Made by a program: the position numbers and the translations under genes. The notes beneath the pieces were generated by a model. That model did not search any database. It saw only the letters and a list, made by a program, of their open reading frames with translations, and was not told the DNA's origin. A stretch of DNA of 54,519 nt, taken from the NCBI GenBank assembly GCA_002347265.1, contig DDYB01000013.1, positions 87,470-141,988 on the forward strand. Direction: 5' to 3'. Positions within the stretch are counted from its first letter, which is position 1; the number at the start of each line of letters is the position of its first letter. Source of the DNA: Desulfobacteraceae bacterium UBA2245 (GTDB taxonomy: Bacteria; Desulfobacterota; Desulfobacteria; Desulfobacterales; UBA2245). Shown here piece by piece: positions 41,890 through 49,932 of the stretch.

Positions 41890-43200
41890 TCAATCAATGT
41901 CTTCCGTAAGCACCTCGCCGATCGCGAAGGTCAGCTGTCTCAAATCGGCCTCGTCGATGACATAGGGCGGCATCACATAAATCAGCTTTCCAAACGGCCG
42001 GATCCAGACCCCTTTTTCCACAAAGCGCTTCTGAATCTTTGCCATATTCACCGGCCGGGTCCGCTCCACGACACCGATACCCCCCAGCACGCGAACATCG
42101 CGAACTCCCGGCAGCTGCGCACAGGGCGCCAGTTCCGAACTCAGCTGCGCTTGGATGCGCCGGATGCGATCCTCCCAGGGCGTGGACAGCAGCAGCTCGA
42201 TACTGGCCACCGCAACCGCGCACGCCAGGGGATTGGCCATAAAGGTGGGGCCGTGCATCAATTCCGGATTTTCGCCGGATGAAATACCCTCGCTGACCTT
42301 TTCGGTTGCCAGCACGGCTGCCAGGGTCATATAGCCGCCGGTGAGCGCCTTTCCGACGCACATGATATCCGGACATATGCCTGCGTGCCTGCAGGCGAAC
42401 ATGGCGCCGGTCCGCCCGAAGCCGGTGGCGATTTCATCCAGAATCAGCAGCACATCATACCGGTCGCAGAGCTCACGGACCCGGCGCAGGTACTGCGGGT
42501 TGTAAAACCGCATGCCGCCGGCCCCCTGAACAACGGGTTCCAGAACAGCCGCGGCAATTTCTCCGTGATGCGCCGAAATGATGCGCTCGAAGCTTTCGAT
42601 GTCCTTTTCATCCCATGGATCATGGAACCGGCAGGCCGGCGCATCGGCAAAATAATGCCGCTGCAACACCCTGCTGAACATGCCGTGCATGCCGGTTACA
42701 GGATCGCACACGGCCATGGCGCCGAAGGTGTCCCCATGATACCCGCAGCGGATGGTTAAAAGTCTGTGTTTGTCAGGCCTGCCCGTCGCATGCCAGTACT
42801 GAACGGCCATCTTGATGGCCACCTCGACGGCCACGGATCCGGAATCACAGAAAAATACCTTCTGCAGGGCCGAAGGCGTCAAGTCGACCAGAAGGGAAGC
42901 CAGGGCGATTGCCGGCTCGTGGGTCAACCCGCCGAACATGACATGGGCCATCCGATCGATCTGCTGGCATGCGGCCGCATTTAAGCGGGGATGATTATAC
43001 CCGTGAATAACGGACCACCAGGATGCCATGCCGTCGATGAGCCGGCGTCCATCGGCAAGGGTGATGTGCACCCCGTTTGCGCCCGTGACCGGATACACCG
43101 GAAGCGGCTGGCTCATCGAAGTGTAGGGGTGCCAGATGTGCTGCCGGTCGAAGTTCAGAAGATGGCCTTCAAAAGGTGTATTCATATTCTCAGCGTTCAT
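41890..43200 (-). CDS. bioA: adenosylmethionine-8-amino-7-oxononanoate aminotransferase
   Basis: PLP enzyme making 7,8-diaminopelargonate (DAPA) from KAPA, third of the ring-building steps of biotin synthesis. About 436 residues with HPYTSMSQPLPVYPVT at the N-terminus, the PLP lysine in CVGKALTGGYM, and LILDEIATGFGRTG. Start at 43200 overlaps the bioD stop by ATGA; earlier in-frame starts lie inside bioD. It is the last gene of the operon. Confidence 0.95.
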   Translation of the reverse strand: MNAENMNTPFEGHLLNFDRQHIWHPYTSMSQPLPVYPVTGANGVHITLADGRRLIDGMASWWSVIHGYNHPRLNAAACQQIDRMAHVMFGGLTHEPAIALASLLVDLTPSALQKVFFCDSGSVAVEVAIKMAVQYWHATGRPDKHRLLTIRCGYHGDTFGAMAVCDPVTGMHGMFSRVLQRHYFADAPACRFHDPWDEKDIESFERIISAHHGEIAAAVLEPVVQGAGGMRFYNPQYLRRVRELCDRYDVLLILDEIATGFGRTGAMFACRHAGICPDIMCVGKALTGGYMTLAAVLATEKVSEGISSGENPELMHGPTFMANPLACAVAVASIELLLSTPWEDRIRRIQAQLSSELAPCAQLPGVRDVRVLGGIGVVERTRPVNMAKIQKRFVEKGVWIRPFGKLIYVMPPYVIDEADLRQLTFAIGEVLTEDID

Positions 43201-43916
43201 CCTTGATCCGGCATTGTGAGCTGTTGAACGATCTGCCGGCAATATTCAGGCGGGTTTGAAAAATCATCGATCTTTTGAATCACGCCGCTGACCCGGATTC
43301 CTGAAAATTTCTCCACGGCCTCGATGTTTTCCCGAACCATATCGTCGGGCGTCGGGGTTTGAGATGCGTCCACAAACACGATTGACGGGGTTCTGGTTCC
43401 GCGTTGCTTCAGAATCTTCAGGGACAGGAGGGTGTGGTTGATGGTCCCCAGTCCTGCGCGGGCCACCAGGACCGGTCTGGCGCCGGTTGCGGCCACGATA
43501 TCGATCATCAGATCGGTTTCGGTGATCGGAACCATCAGGCCGCCGGCGGCCTCAAGTACCACCGGCGCATATTCCAGGCGCTTTCCGGAGAGAACCGCTT
43601 GCGGCAGGCTGATATCGATGGGTTTGTGCGCGTTTCTCGCGGCAAAGAACGGCGCTTTGGGTTCGGGGAAGCAATAGACGACCGAATCGGCCGGGTCCCC
43701 GCCGCGCAAGGCATCGACATGGGAATAGACAAACCGCGCATCGCTGTCCGCATCATACGGGTTCACGCAACCGGTCTGAAAAGGCTTCAGATAAAACGGA
43801 CGCAATCCCTGATCATAAAAATGCCGCATCAGCAGCAGCGACACCACGCTCTTTCCCACGCCGGTATCGGTGCCGATCACAAAAAAATCATCAACCTGAT
43901 TTCTCGATCTCTCCAT
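43197..43916 (-). CDS. bioD: dethiobiotin synthetase
   Basis: ATP-dependent carboxylase that closes the ureido ring of dethiobiotin. 239 residues; P-loop VIGTDTGVGKSVVS and the conserved LEAAGGLMVPI. GAGGG precedes the ATG; the gene overlaps bioF by 26 bases and bioA by four, so the three steps are produced together. Confidence 0.95.
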   Translation of the reverse strand: MERSRNQVDDFFVIGTDTGVGKSVVSLLLMRHFYDQGLRPFYLKPFQTGCVNPYDADSDARFVYSHVDALRGGDPADSVVYCFPEPKAPFFAARNAHKPIDISLPQAVLSGKRLEYAPVVLEAAGGLMVPITETDLMIDIVAATGARPVLVARAGLGTINHTLLSLKILKQRGTRTPSIVFVDASQTPTPDDMVRENIEAVEKFSGIRVSGVIQKIDDFSNPPEYCRQIVQQLTMPDQG

Positions 43917-45045
43917 ATACCCTCTTTAATGTTTCAACAAAGAAGTTGACGTCCTGCTCGGTATGCTCGGCGCACAGACCGATGCGCAAAATGGCCCGGT
44001 TGAGCGGAACGGTCGGAAACCGTGCCGGAAAGGCAAAAATCCCGTTTTCCATCAGTCTGCGCGACACCTCGACCGCCCTGTCCTCCGGGCCGACCTGAAG
44101 GGCCAGAATATGCGCATCGCCCTGCACGGAAAATCCTTCCCGCACAAGGCTCTCCTTCATCAGGCGGCCCGCGTCGAACAGTTGTTGTCTTCTGTCGTCG
44201 GCCTGTTCGATCATTTCCAGAAGATCCATGGCTGTTGCCGCATGCGCCGGAGGCAGGGACGTGGTGTAGATCAAGGGAGATGCGAAATTCAGCAGATATT
44301 CTTTCAGGTAACCGGGAAGCAGAATAAAGGCGCCGAAAAGCCCCAGGGCCTTGCCGAAGGTTCCCACCGCCGCATCGGCCGCCGGCCTTGCGATCCCCCT
44401 TCCCTTTTCTCCGATCGCGCCGAAGGCATGGGCCTCGTCAATGATGCAGAAAAATCCGAAGCGCTTCTTCAGCTCGCAGCAGGCGCCGACGTCGAGCAGG
44501 TCGCCGTCCATGCTGAACAGCGATTCGGTGACCACCGCCGCCTGATCCGGCCCGAGCGTTTCCAGCCGCTTTTTCAGATGATCCATGGAGCCGTGCCGGT
44601 ATCCGTAAAAGTCGGCGCCGCTGGCGCGGATGCCCTTCACGCTGCTGGCATGAATGTGCTTGTCGAAAACGATCCTGTCCTTCGGCTGAAACAGCGTGGA
44701 TAAAACCCCGTAGTTGGTCTGGTATCCGCTGGGGAAAAAGACCGCGTCCTCATAGCCGAAATACCGGGCGTATTCGCGTTCGGCCCGGCCGATCAGGGAA
44801 TAATTGGCCGAAACCAGCCGGGAGGAGGAAGAGGAGGCTCCGTATTTCATGACGTTCCGGGCAAGCGACCTTCGCAGCTGCCGGGAGGTGCTCAGGCTCA
44901 GGTAGTCGTTGGATGAAAAATTCAATACCTTCCGGTCGCCGAAAAACACGTACCGGCCTTCCCTGCGGGTTATCTGCGGGGGATTGCGGTACAGACCGGC
45001 CTGGCGCTGGCTCGTCAACTGGCGGGCGAACCGTTTTTCAAACAT
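43891..45045 (-). CDS. bioF: 8-amino-7-oxononanoate synthase
   Basis: PLP enzyme that joins alanine with pimeloyl thioester to make KAPA. 384 residues; the PLP lysine is in GTFGKALGLFGAFI, with FCIIDEAHAFGAIGEKGRG and the glycine-rich NFSSNDYLSLS near the start. AGGAGG lies before the ATG. It overlaps the hotdog gene by 31 bases. The likely acyl donor is pimeloyl-ACP from the upstream synthesis genes. Confidence 0.94.
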   Translation of the reverse strand: MFEKRFARQLTSQRQAGLYRNPPQITRREGRYVFFGDRKVLNFSSNDYLSLSTSRQLRRSLARNVMKYGASSSSSRLVSANYSLIGRAEREYARYFGYEDAVFFPSGYQTNYGVLSTLFQPKDRIVFDKHIHASSVKGIRASGADFYGYRHGSMDHLKKRLETLGPDQAAVVTESLFSMDGDLLDVGACCELKKRFGFFCIIDEAHAFGAIGEKGRGIARPAADAAVGTFGKALGLFGAFILLPGYLKEYLLNFASPLIYTTSLPPAHAATAMDLLEMIEQADDRRQQLFDAGRLMKESLVREGFSVQGDAHILALQVGPEDRAVEVSRRLMENGIFAFPARFPTVPLNRAILRIGLCAEHTEQDVNFFVETLKRVYGEIEKSG

Positions 45046-45455
45046 GAAAAAACCTCCTGGTAGTGATTTTTCAGCATTTCTTTCTGAAAGGCCTGATCAT
45101 AAGGGACCACGGCAAAAATGCATTCCGCTTCCAGCGAGCGCTGACCGTTTTGTTCGGCGGAAAGCGCGCAGGTAAACGCGCTGTCGCTCCGGCCCGTCAA
45201 CCTCCCGTGAAGCAGAAAAGGCCCGTTCAATGTTGGCGACCGGGGCAGAATACATTGGTTGATCTTCAGCAAAAAGGCGTGTCGCTCAAATCCGCACAGA
45301 TGCCGGACAAGCAGCGCGCCCAGCTGAGCCATGGCCTCTATGCCCAGGAAAACCGGCGCATTGGAAAAAGCCCTGACGCCTTCGATGGCGCCGGCATCGA
45401 CCCGAAGTATCCGGTCAACAAGCAGAAAGCGCTTCAATCCCGTGCGAATCGTCAT
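45015..45455 (-). CDS. hotdog-fold protein B of the biotin operon (dehydratase-like)
   Basis: About 146 residues, FabZ/FabA-like hotdog fold. It keeps the Glu helix of the dehydratases (FLGIEAMAQLGALLVRH), but the preceding HFPGxP segment with the catalytic His is lost (it reads AFSNAPV). The start at 45455 overlaps the KS stop by ATGA; the longer frame is the shadow of KS. Protein A (48497-48802) has the opposite defect, so the two may form one heteromeric dehydratase. Thioesterase function is an alternative. Confidence 0.75.
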   Translation of the reverse strand: MTIRTGLKRFLLVDRILRVDAGAIEGVRAFSNAPVFLGIEAMAQLGALLVRHLCGFERHAFLLKINQCILPRSPTLNGPFLLHGRLTGRSDSAFTCALSAEQNGQRSLEAECIFAVVPYDQAFQKEMLKNHYQEVFSCLKNGSPAS

Positions 45456-46657
45456 GTCCATCTGCGTATCAACAGCGCGGCGTTCTGGCCGCCGAATCCG
45501 AAGTTTTCGATCATCATCGTGCGCGGCGTATCCCGAATCGGGTTTCGAACAAAATTGACCCGCACATGGCAGGGTGATTTCAGGTTTCGAACCGGCGGAA
45601 GCCAGCCGTCCTGCATGCAGAAAAGGCAGACCGCCGTTTCCAGGGCCCCGCAGGCGGCTGAGAGATGCCCGAACCAGGACTTCAGGGCGATCACCTTTGG
45701 CCTCGCTCCATAAACACGATCGATCAGGCCGGCCTCCATCTCGTCGTTGAGCCGGGTACCGGTGCCATGGGCCGATACCGCATCCACCTGATCCGGCGTC
45801 ATCCCGGCCTCCTTCAATGCAGCGCGCACCGCCGCCTCGGCCTGCCTGCCGTCCGGATGCGGAGCGGTCATGTTGTACCCGTCCATTGAATTCCCGTATC
45901 CGCAAACCTCGCCCCAGATTTTTGCGCCTCTGTTCAGGGCATGCTCCAGATCTTCAAGCAGCAGGAATGCCCCGCCTTCTCCGGGCACAAATCCTTCCCG
46001 CGAGCAATCAAAAGGCGCGTAGGCGGTTTCCGAATCCCCGTTTGCCGTCAAAAGGGCCCCGGCTTTCCGGTAGGCCAGAATTCCGCCGGCGCTCAGGCGC
46101 GAATCTCCGCCCCCGGCAAAAGCCATATTCAGATATCCGCTCCGGATTTTGCGGAACGCCTCGCCGATGGCCTGAAGCGATGCACTGCAGGCGGTACTGA
46201 TCGTCAGGTTCTCGCCGTGAATTCCTGCCAGCGAGGCAATGACGCAGGAAGGGGTATTGGGCAGAAACCTGAGAATCCAGAGCGCCTGAAGCGCGTCCTC
46301 GTCGATCCTTCCGGAGCTGATTTCCGGACATTCCCCGCCGACATCCAGATTGGGACCGGTTCCGACAAACAGACCCGCCCGATCCAGCATGGCCGAATCC
46401 AGACCGGAATTGCGAACGGCCTCCATGGCCGCGGCCACGCAGAACCGGGCGCCCCGGCTCAGATAGCGGATATTCTTGAACCGGCCGAGAAATTGCCGGA
46501 CATCAAAGTCTCGAACCGGGCATGCCGGCACCTTCTCATCGACCGGGCTGGGCTCAAAGCAGACCCGGTCATTTCTGAGATGTTCCATGATCCGACCGGG
46601 CTCATGGCCCAGGGACGAGATCACTCCGACCGAGGTGATGACGACGATTCGGGACAT
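45452..46657 (-). CDS. beta-ketoacyl-ACP synthase (FabF-like) of the biotin operon
   Basis: Condensing enzyme of about 401 residues with the full Cys-His-His set: STACSASLQA, SAHGTGTRLND and LKSWFGHLSAACG. The core GEGGAFLLLEDLEHA matches FabF/FabB type II synthases. The start at 46657 follows a GAAAGGCGG region; the in-frame extension upstream is not KS-like. In this operon it should extend an acyl chain toward pimeloyl-ACP rather than make bulk lipid. The primer it uses (for example malonyl- or a methyl ester) is not evident. Confidence 0.9.
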   Translation of the reverse strand: MSRIVVITSVGVISSLGHEPGRIMEHLRNDRVCFEPSPVDEKVPACPVRDFDVRQFLGRFKNIRYLSRGARFCVAAAMEAVRNSGLDSAMLDRAGLFVGTGPNLDVGGECPEISSGRIDEDALQALWILRFLPNTPSCVIASLAGIHGENLTISTACSASLQAIGEAFRKIRSGYLNMAFAGGGDSRLSAGGILAYRKAGALLTANGDSETAYAPFDCSREGFVPGEGGAFLLLEDLEHALNRGAKIWGEVCGYGNSMDGYNMTAPHPDGRQAEAAVRAALKEAGMTPDQVDAVSAHGTGTRLNDEMEAGLIDRVYGARPKVIALKSWFGHLSAACGALETAVCLFCMQDGWLPPVRNLKSPCHVRVNFVRNPIRDTPRTMMIENFGFGGQNAALLIRRWT

Positions 46658-46746
46658 CTGGAAAAAATGCCGCCTTTCCTTTGAACGGGTTTCTGGTTTG
46701 CTTTCTCTGAATGGGATTGACGAACCGGTCTGCAGATACCCGGCTG

Positions 46747-47379
46747 TCAGATTTTCCAATAGATTTCAGATATTTTTTTTCGATCCACAGCCGGCGGAAT
46801 CTCGTCGGCAAAGCCCACCGAAACAAAGCACCGGAGCTGAATTTCCTCAAGGCCCAGAATCTTTCCGGCGTCCGGCACAAAAACCAGCGGGGCCGTCAGA
46901 ATGCATGTGCCCAGCCCCAGGGACTGAGCCTTCAGAATAAAGCCTTTCAGCGAAAGTCCGGTTGAAATGTCCATGTCCACGCCGCTGCGGTCGTCTTTTT
47001 CAATGAGTTCGGCCTCGACCAGGCTGCCGGCAAAACCAACATGCGGCGCCACGCCCACGGCAAAAAGCGCCGGAGCTTCAAACATGAAATCCGCAAACCG
47101 CCCGTAGACCTTGATCCGGGTTTTCAGCCGCTTTGACAGACCCCTTTCTTCCCAAACCGTCAGCAATCTTTGAAGCCCGTCGGCCATGGCCTGCTGAAGC
47201 GCGTCCCGCATCGGAGCCGAAACAATCTGAACAAAACGCACCGGCTGGCTGTTGGAAGGCGAAGGCGCCATGGATGCGCATGCGATCATCTCCTCGATCC
47301 AGGCCTCGGGCGGCATTTCGGGCCGATATTTGCGGATGCTCCTTCTTCGGCGGACCAGCTGATCAAAGGAAGCCATCAT
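46747..47379 (-). CDS. nitroreductase family flavoprotein in the biotin operon
   Basis: FMN-dependent nitroreductase-like protein of about 210 residues. The FMN-binding RRRRSIRKYRP, ACASMAPSPSNSQPV and the C-terminal LGLGTCILTAPL are family features. The start at 47379 follows the ACP stop directly. Nitroreductases reduce many substrates with NAD(P)H; inside an acyl-chain cycle with no other reductase for the enoyl step, this one could act as the enoyl-ACP reductase. That is inference. A 89-base gap separates it from the KS gene. Confidence 0.88.
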   Translation of the reverse strand: MMASFDQLVRRRRSIRKYRPEMPPEAWIEEMIACASMAPSPSNSQPVRFVQIVSAPMRDALQQAMADGLQRLLTVWEERGLSKRLKTRIKVYGRFADFMFEAPALFAVGVAPHVGFAGSLVEAELIEKDDRSGVDMDISTGLSLKGFILKAQSLGLGTCILTAPLVFVPDAGKILGLEEIQLRCFVSVGFADEIPPAVDRKKISEIYWKI

Positions 47380-47380
47380 G

Positions 47381-47746
47381 TCACCGGGTCTGATACGCCA
47401 CAAAGCCGGCCAGATCCTTGACCTTGAGCACCGGTCCGGAATCCAGATCCGCCAGTATTTCCTGAACCCGGTCCGGCGTTAAAAACGGAAACTTTTCCAC
47501 CAGACAGGGCGCCTGTGCCTGCCCTTTATCCTCGGCCTCGATCAGATACGGCCGCAGGTTTCTTAAAAAAATATCATTTTCGCTCACCTTGATGTTGAAA
47601 GCGGCATTCAGCGATACGGCAATCTCCAGCATATCGATGGATTCGACGTTCAGATCGCGGATCAGATACGTTTCCGCCTCGATATCGGATGCTTCGACGT
47701 CCAGAATGTCGGCAAGCACTCCACTGATCTTTTCCAAAATGCCCAT
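47381..47746 (-). CDS. acyl carrier protein of the biotin operon
   Basis: Dedicated ACP of about 121 residues, longer than typical (about 78). The 4'-phosphopantetheine serine is in LNVESIDMLEIAV (Glu-Ser-Ile in place of the usual Asp-Ser-Leu). A C-terminal extension of about 40 residues (VQEILADLDSGPVLKVKDL) is unlike FabD-type ACP and may dock partners. GAGGTG lies about five bases before the ATG at 47746; the in-frame GTG two codons earlier would overlap that site. Confidence 0.88.
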   Translation of the reverse strand: MGILEKISGVLADILDVEASDIEAETYLIRDLNVESIDMLEIAVSLNAAFNIKVSENDIFLRNLRPYLIEAEDKGQAQAPCLVEKFPFLTPDRVQEILADLDSGPVLKVKDLAGFVAYQTR

Positions 47747-47762
47747 GCGCACCTCGTGTAAA

Positions 47763-48506
47763 TCATTTTCCGGCCGTCAGGCCGCCGTCCATGACGATCT
47801 GCGTTGCATTGAATCCCCGGGCGATGTCGGACAGAAAAAAAACAACGCTCCGGGCGACCTCTTTTTCAGTCAACGCCCTCTGAATCGGAACCTTGCCCAG
47901 GGCCTCTTTTCCGAGACCTTGCAGATACCTTCGGCCCCGGCCGGCGTCGATGTATCCGGGCCTGAGGGTCAGCGTCGTAATCCCCCGGCCTCCCAGTTCC
48001 AGCCCCAGGTTCCGGTAAAGGGCCTCGGAAGCCAGTTTGGCGGCCGCATAAAACCCCTGACCGGCGCTGGCTCTTTCCGCCGCCGCCGATGATATGAAAA
48101 TCAGCCGGCCGCTTCTTTTTCTCAGAAAGACGCGAGCGGCGCGTTTGAGCATTTCCGCCCGGCTGGAAATATTTTGCAGAAAATAGGGCCTGAATTCATC
48201 TTCCTCGACCGAGGCGACCAGGCCTTCCAGATCCCCCTGGGCCAGATCCACCAGGAAGTCCAGATCTTCCCTTAAATGCGCAAACAGCAGATTCAAGGAC
48301 ACGGCATCGGCAAAATCAAAGCGGACCGCCTCCCATCGGCTGGAAAACGGTTCCAGTGCCTTTTCGATCCGTTTCCGTCCGGCCTCGGATCGAAAGGTTA
48401 AAATTGGATACAGCGCCTCTTGAATCATCTCCTTTGCCAGGCAGATGCCAAGATCGCAGCTCCCCCCGACAATCAGGGCCCTTTGTCCTGAAAACGTCAG
48501 CTGCAT
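47763..48506 (-). CDS. SDR family reductase (FabG-like) of the biotin operon
   Basis: Short-chain dehydrogenase/reductase of 247 residues; likely 3-oxoacyl-ACP reductase. NADP-binding glycine region VGGSCDLGICL, catalytic serine in FISSAAAE and YAAAK for Tyr and Lys, and a C-terminal IVMDGGLTAGK as in FabG. AAGGG precedes the ATG, and the gene overlaps hotdog A by 10 bases. Confidence 0.88.
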   Translation of the reverse strand: MQLTFSGQRALIVGGSCDLGICLAKEMIQEALYPILTFRSEAGRKRIEKALEPFSSRWEAVRFDFADAVSLNLLFAHLREDLDFLVDLAQGDLEGLVASVEEDEFRPYFLQNISSRAEMLKRAARVFLRKRSGRLIFISSAAAERASAGQGFYAAAKLASEALYRNLGLELGGRGITTLTLRPGYIDAGRGRRYLQGLGKEALGKVPIQRALTEKEVARSVVFFLSDIARGFNATQIVMDGGLTAGK

Positions 48507-48802
48507 GCCCTTAAGATTCCTGTCGCCAGCGCCTGGCTGCCGTCACTCAGTTCGCACCGGAGCGCTTCCGTAGATCCATGAATGCGGTATGGGTAAGACC
48601 CGGGCGCCACAAACCTTCTGAACCTGAATTTTTCAGCCGCCTTCGGCCGCGGCATGCCATGCTGCCTGAGAACCTCCAGAAAGGCGTGCAGTATCAGGCT
48701 GCCCGGAACCACCGGTTTTCCCGGGAAATGGTCCTGATAGATCGGATCATCCGGGTCAAAAAAGAACCGGCCTTCCAGGTGAATGGTTGTTTCAGGCCCC
48801 AT
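48497..48802 (-). CDS. hotdog-fold protein A of the biotin operon (FabZ-like)
   Basis: Small protein of 101 residues with the FabZ hallmark DHFPGKPVVPGSLILHAFLE. It keeps the catalytic His in HFPG but, where FabZ has Glu (IIEAMAQ), it has His (LILHAFLE). That is the opposite of protein B. FabZ itself is about 145 residues, so this is a shortened form. It overlaps bioB by 11 bases at its start and the SDR gene at its end. Confidence 0.78.
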   Translation of the reverse strand: MGPETTIHLEGRFFFDPDDPIYQDHFPGKPVVPGSLILHAFLEVLRQHGMPRPKAAEKFRFRRFVAPGSYPYRIHGSTEALRCELSDGSQALATGILRACS

Positions 48803-49781
48803 CGCGGATCAGCCCCATCTGCCGGATCATGTCCGTGTCCTGTTCGGGTTTCCGGCCAGCCGTGGTCAGGTAGTTTCCCAGCATCAGACCATTGGCGCCC
48901 GCCATGAAGACCCAGGACTGGTAATCCTGAAGGGTCACCTCCCGGCCTCCGCAGATGGTGATGTCTTTCCCGGGGTTGATGAACCGGAAAAGGGCGATGG
49001 ATTTCAAGGCCTCGAACGGTTCCATCAGGGGTCTGTTTTCAAGGCGGGTGCCGGGAATCGGATTGAGAAAGTTCAGCGGAATGCAGTCCACATCCAGTTC
49101 TTTGAGGGTAAAGGCCAGTTCCACCCGTTGGTCCCAGGACTCGCCCAGGCCCAGAATGCCGCCGGAGCAGACCTTGAGGCCCCCGGCCCTGGCCAGTTTG
49201 ACGCTCTGAATATCCTCCTCGTATGCATGGGTGGTGCAGATCCGGTCGAAATAGCTTCGGGCCGTCTCCAGGTTGTGATGGTAGGTGGTCACGCCGTTTT
49301 CGACCAGTTTTCTGGCCATCGGCAGGGTCAGCATGCCCAGGGACCCGCAGATCTCAAGCCCGGTCTGCTTTCGAATCGCCCAGGCCGACCGGCATACCCG
49401 GTCCATCTCATTGTCGTTGAGCATGTAACCGCTGGTGACCATCGAAAATTTCTGCGCGCCCGCCGCGTGCATTTCATGGGCATAACGGATGATCTCTTCT
49501 TCGCTTAAGAACGGATAGGCGCCGACCCCGGTGTCGTGATGGGAGGACTGGGCGCAGAAGGCGCAATCCTGGGAACATCGGCCGGACTTGGCGTTGATGA
49601 TCGCGCAGGTAAAAACCCGGTCTTTTTTAAATTGTCTGCGGATCCTGTCCGCGCACACGATCAGATCGACCGCGTCTCTTCCGTCAAGTTCGGCCAGTTG
49701 GCAAGCCTCTTGAGAAGATACGCTGCCGGTTGGATCTTTCAACAGCCTTTCAGTTATGCTAAGTACCCATGAATGAAACAT
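48792..49781 (-). CDS. bioB: biotin synthase
   Basis: Radical SAM enzyme that inserts sulfur into dethiobiotin; 329 residues. The SAM-cluster motif is GRCSQDCAFCAQSS (CxxxCxxC), and the second-cluster region and YHHNLETARSYF and SWDQRVELAF match the family. GAAGGAG precedes the ATG at 49781. It is the first gene of the operon and lies just downstream of the BirA operator. Confidence 0.96.
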   Translation of the reverse strand: MFHSWVLSITERLLKDPTGSVSSQEACQLAELDGRDAVDLIVCADRIRRQFKKDRVFTCAIINAKSGRCSQDCAFCAQSSHHDTGVGAYPFLSEEEIIRYAHEMHAAGAQKFSMVTSGYMLNDNEMDRVCRSAWAIRKQTGLEICGSLGMLTLPMARKLVENGVTTYHHNLETARSYFDRICTTHAYEEDIQSVKLARAGGLKVCSGGILGLGESWDQRVELAFTLKELDVDCIPLNFLNPIPGTRLENRPLMEPFEALKSIALFRFINPGKDITICGGREVTLQDYQSWVFMAGANGLMLGNYLTTAGRKPEQDTDMIRQMGLIRDGA

Positions 49782-49850
49782 GTTTTCTCCTTCATTGAAA
49801 AACCTTCGCACCTGCGGGACAGCGACGGAATTTCAGGTACGCAAAGGGCA

Positions 49851-49879
49851 AATGAACCAGATCATCCCTGCATTGTCAA
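49851..49879 (-). promoter_or_regulatory. candidate bioB promoter
   Basis: Minus strand TTGACA (49879-49874), 17 bases, TTCATT (49856-49851). The -10 match is modest. The -35 box lies inside the left half of the BirA operator, so bound BirA would block polymerase. Confidence 0.45.
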
Positions 49880-49905
49880 CCGGTTTTTTGCTTTATGGTT
49901 TACAA
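49873..49905. promoter_or_regulatory. BirA operator
   Basis: Inverted repeat TTGTCAACC (49873-49881), 15 bases, GGTTTACAA (49897-49905). This matches the BirA box TTGTAAACC-N15-GGTTTACAA with one change. It lies between bioB and birA, so biotin (via BirA) should repress the biotin operon and perhaps birA itself. Confidence 0.85.
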
Positions 49906-49932
49906 TGTGAGGGGTTCGCCGGAGATTTCAAG

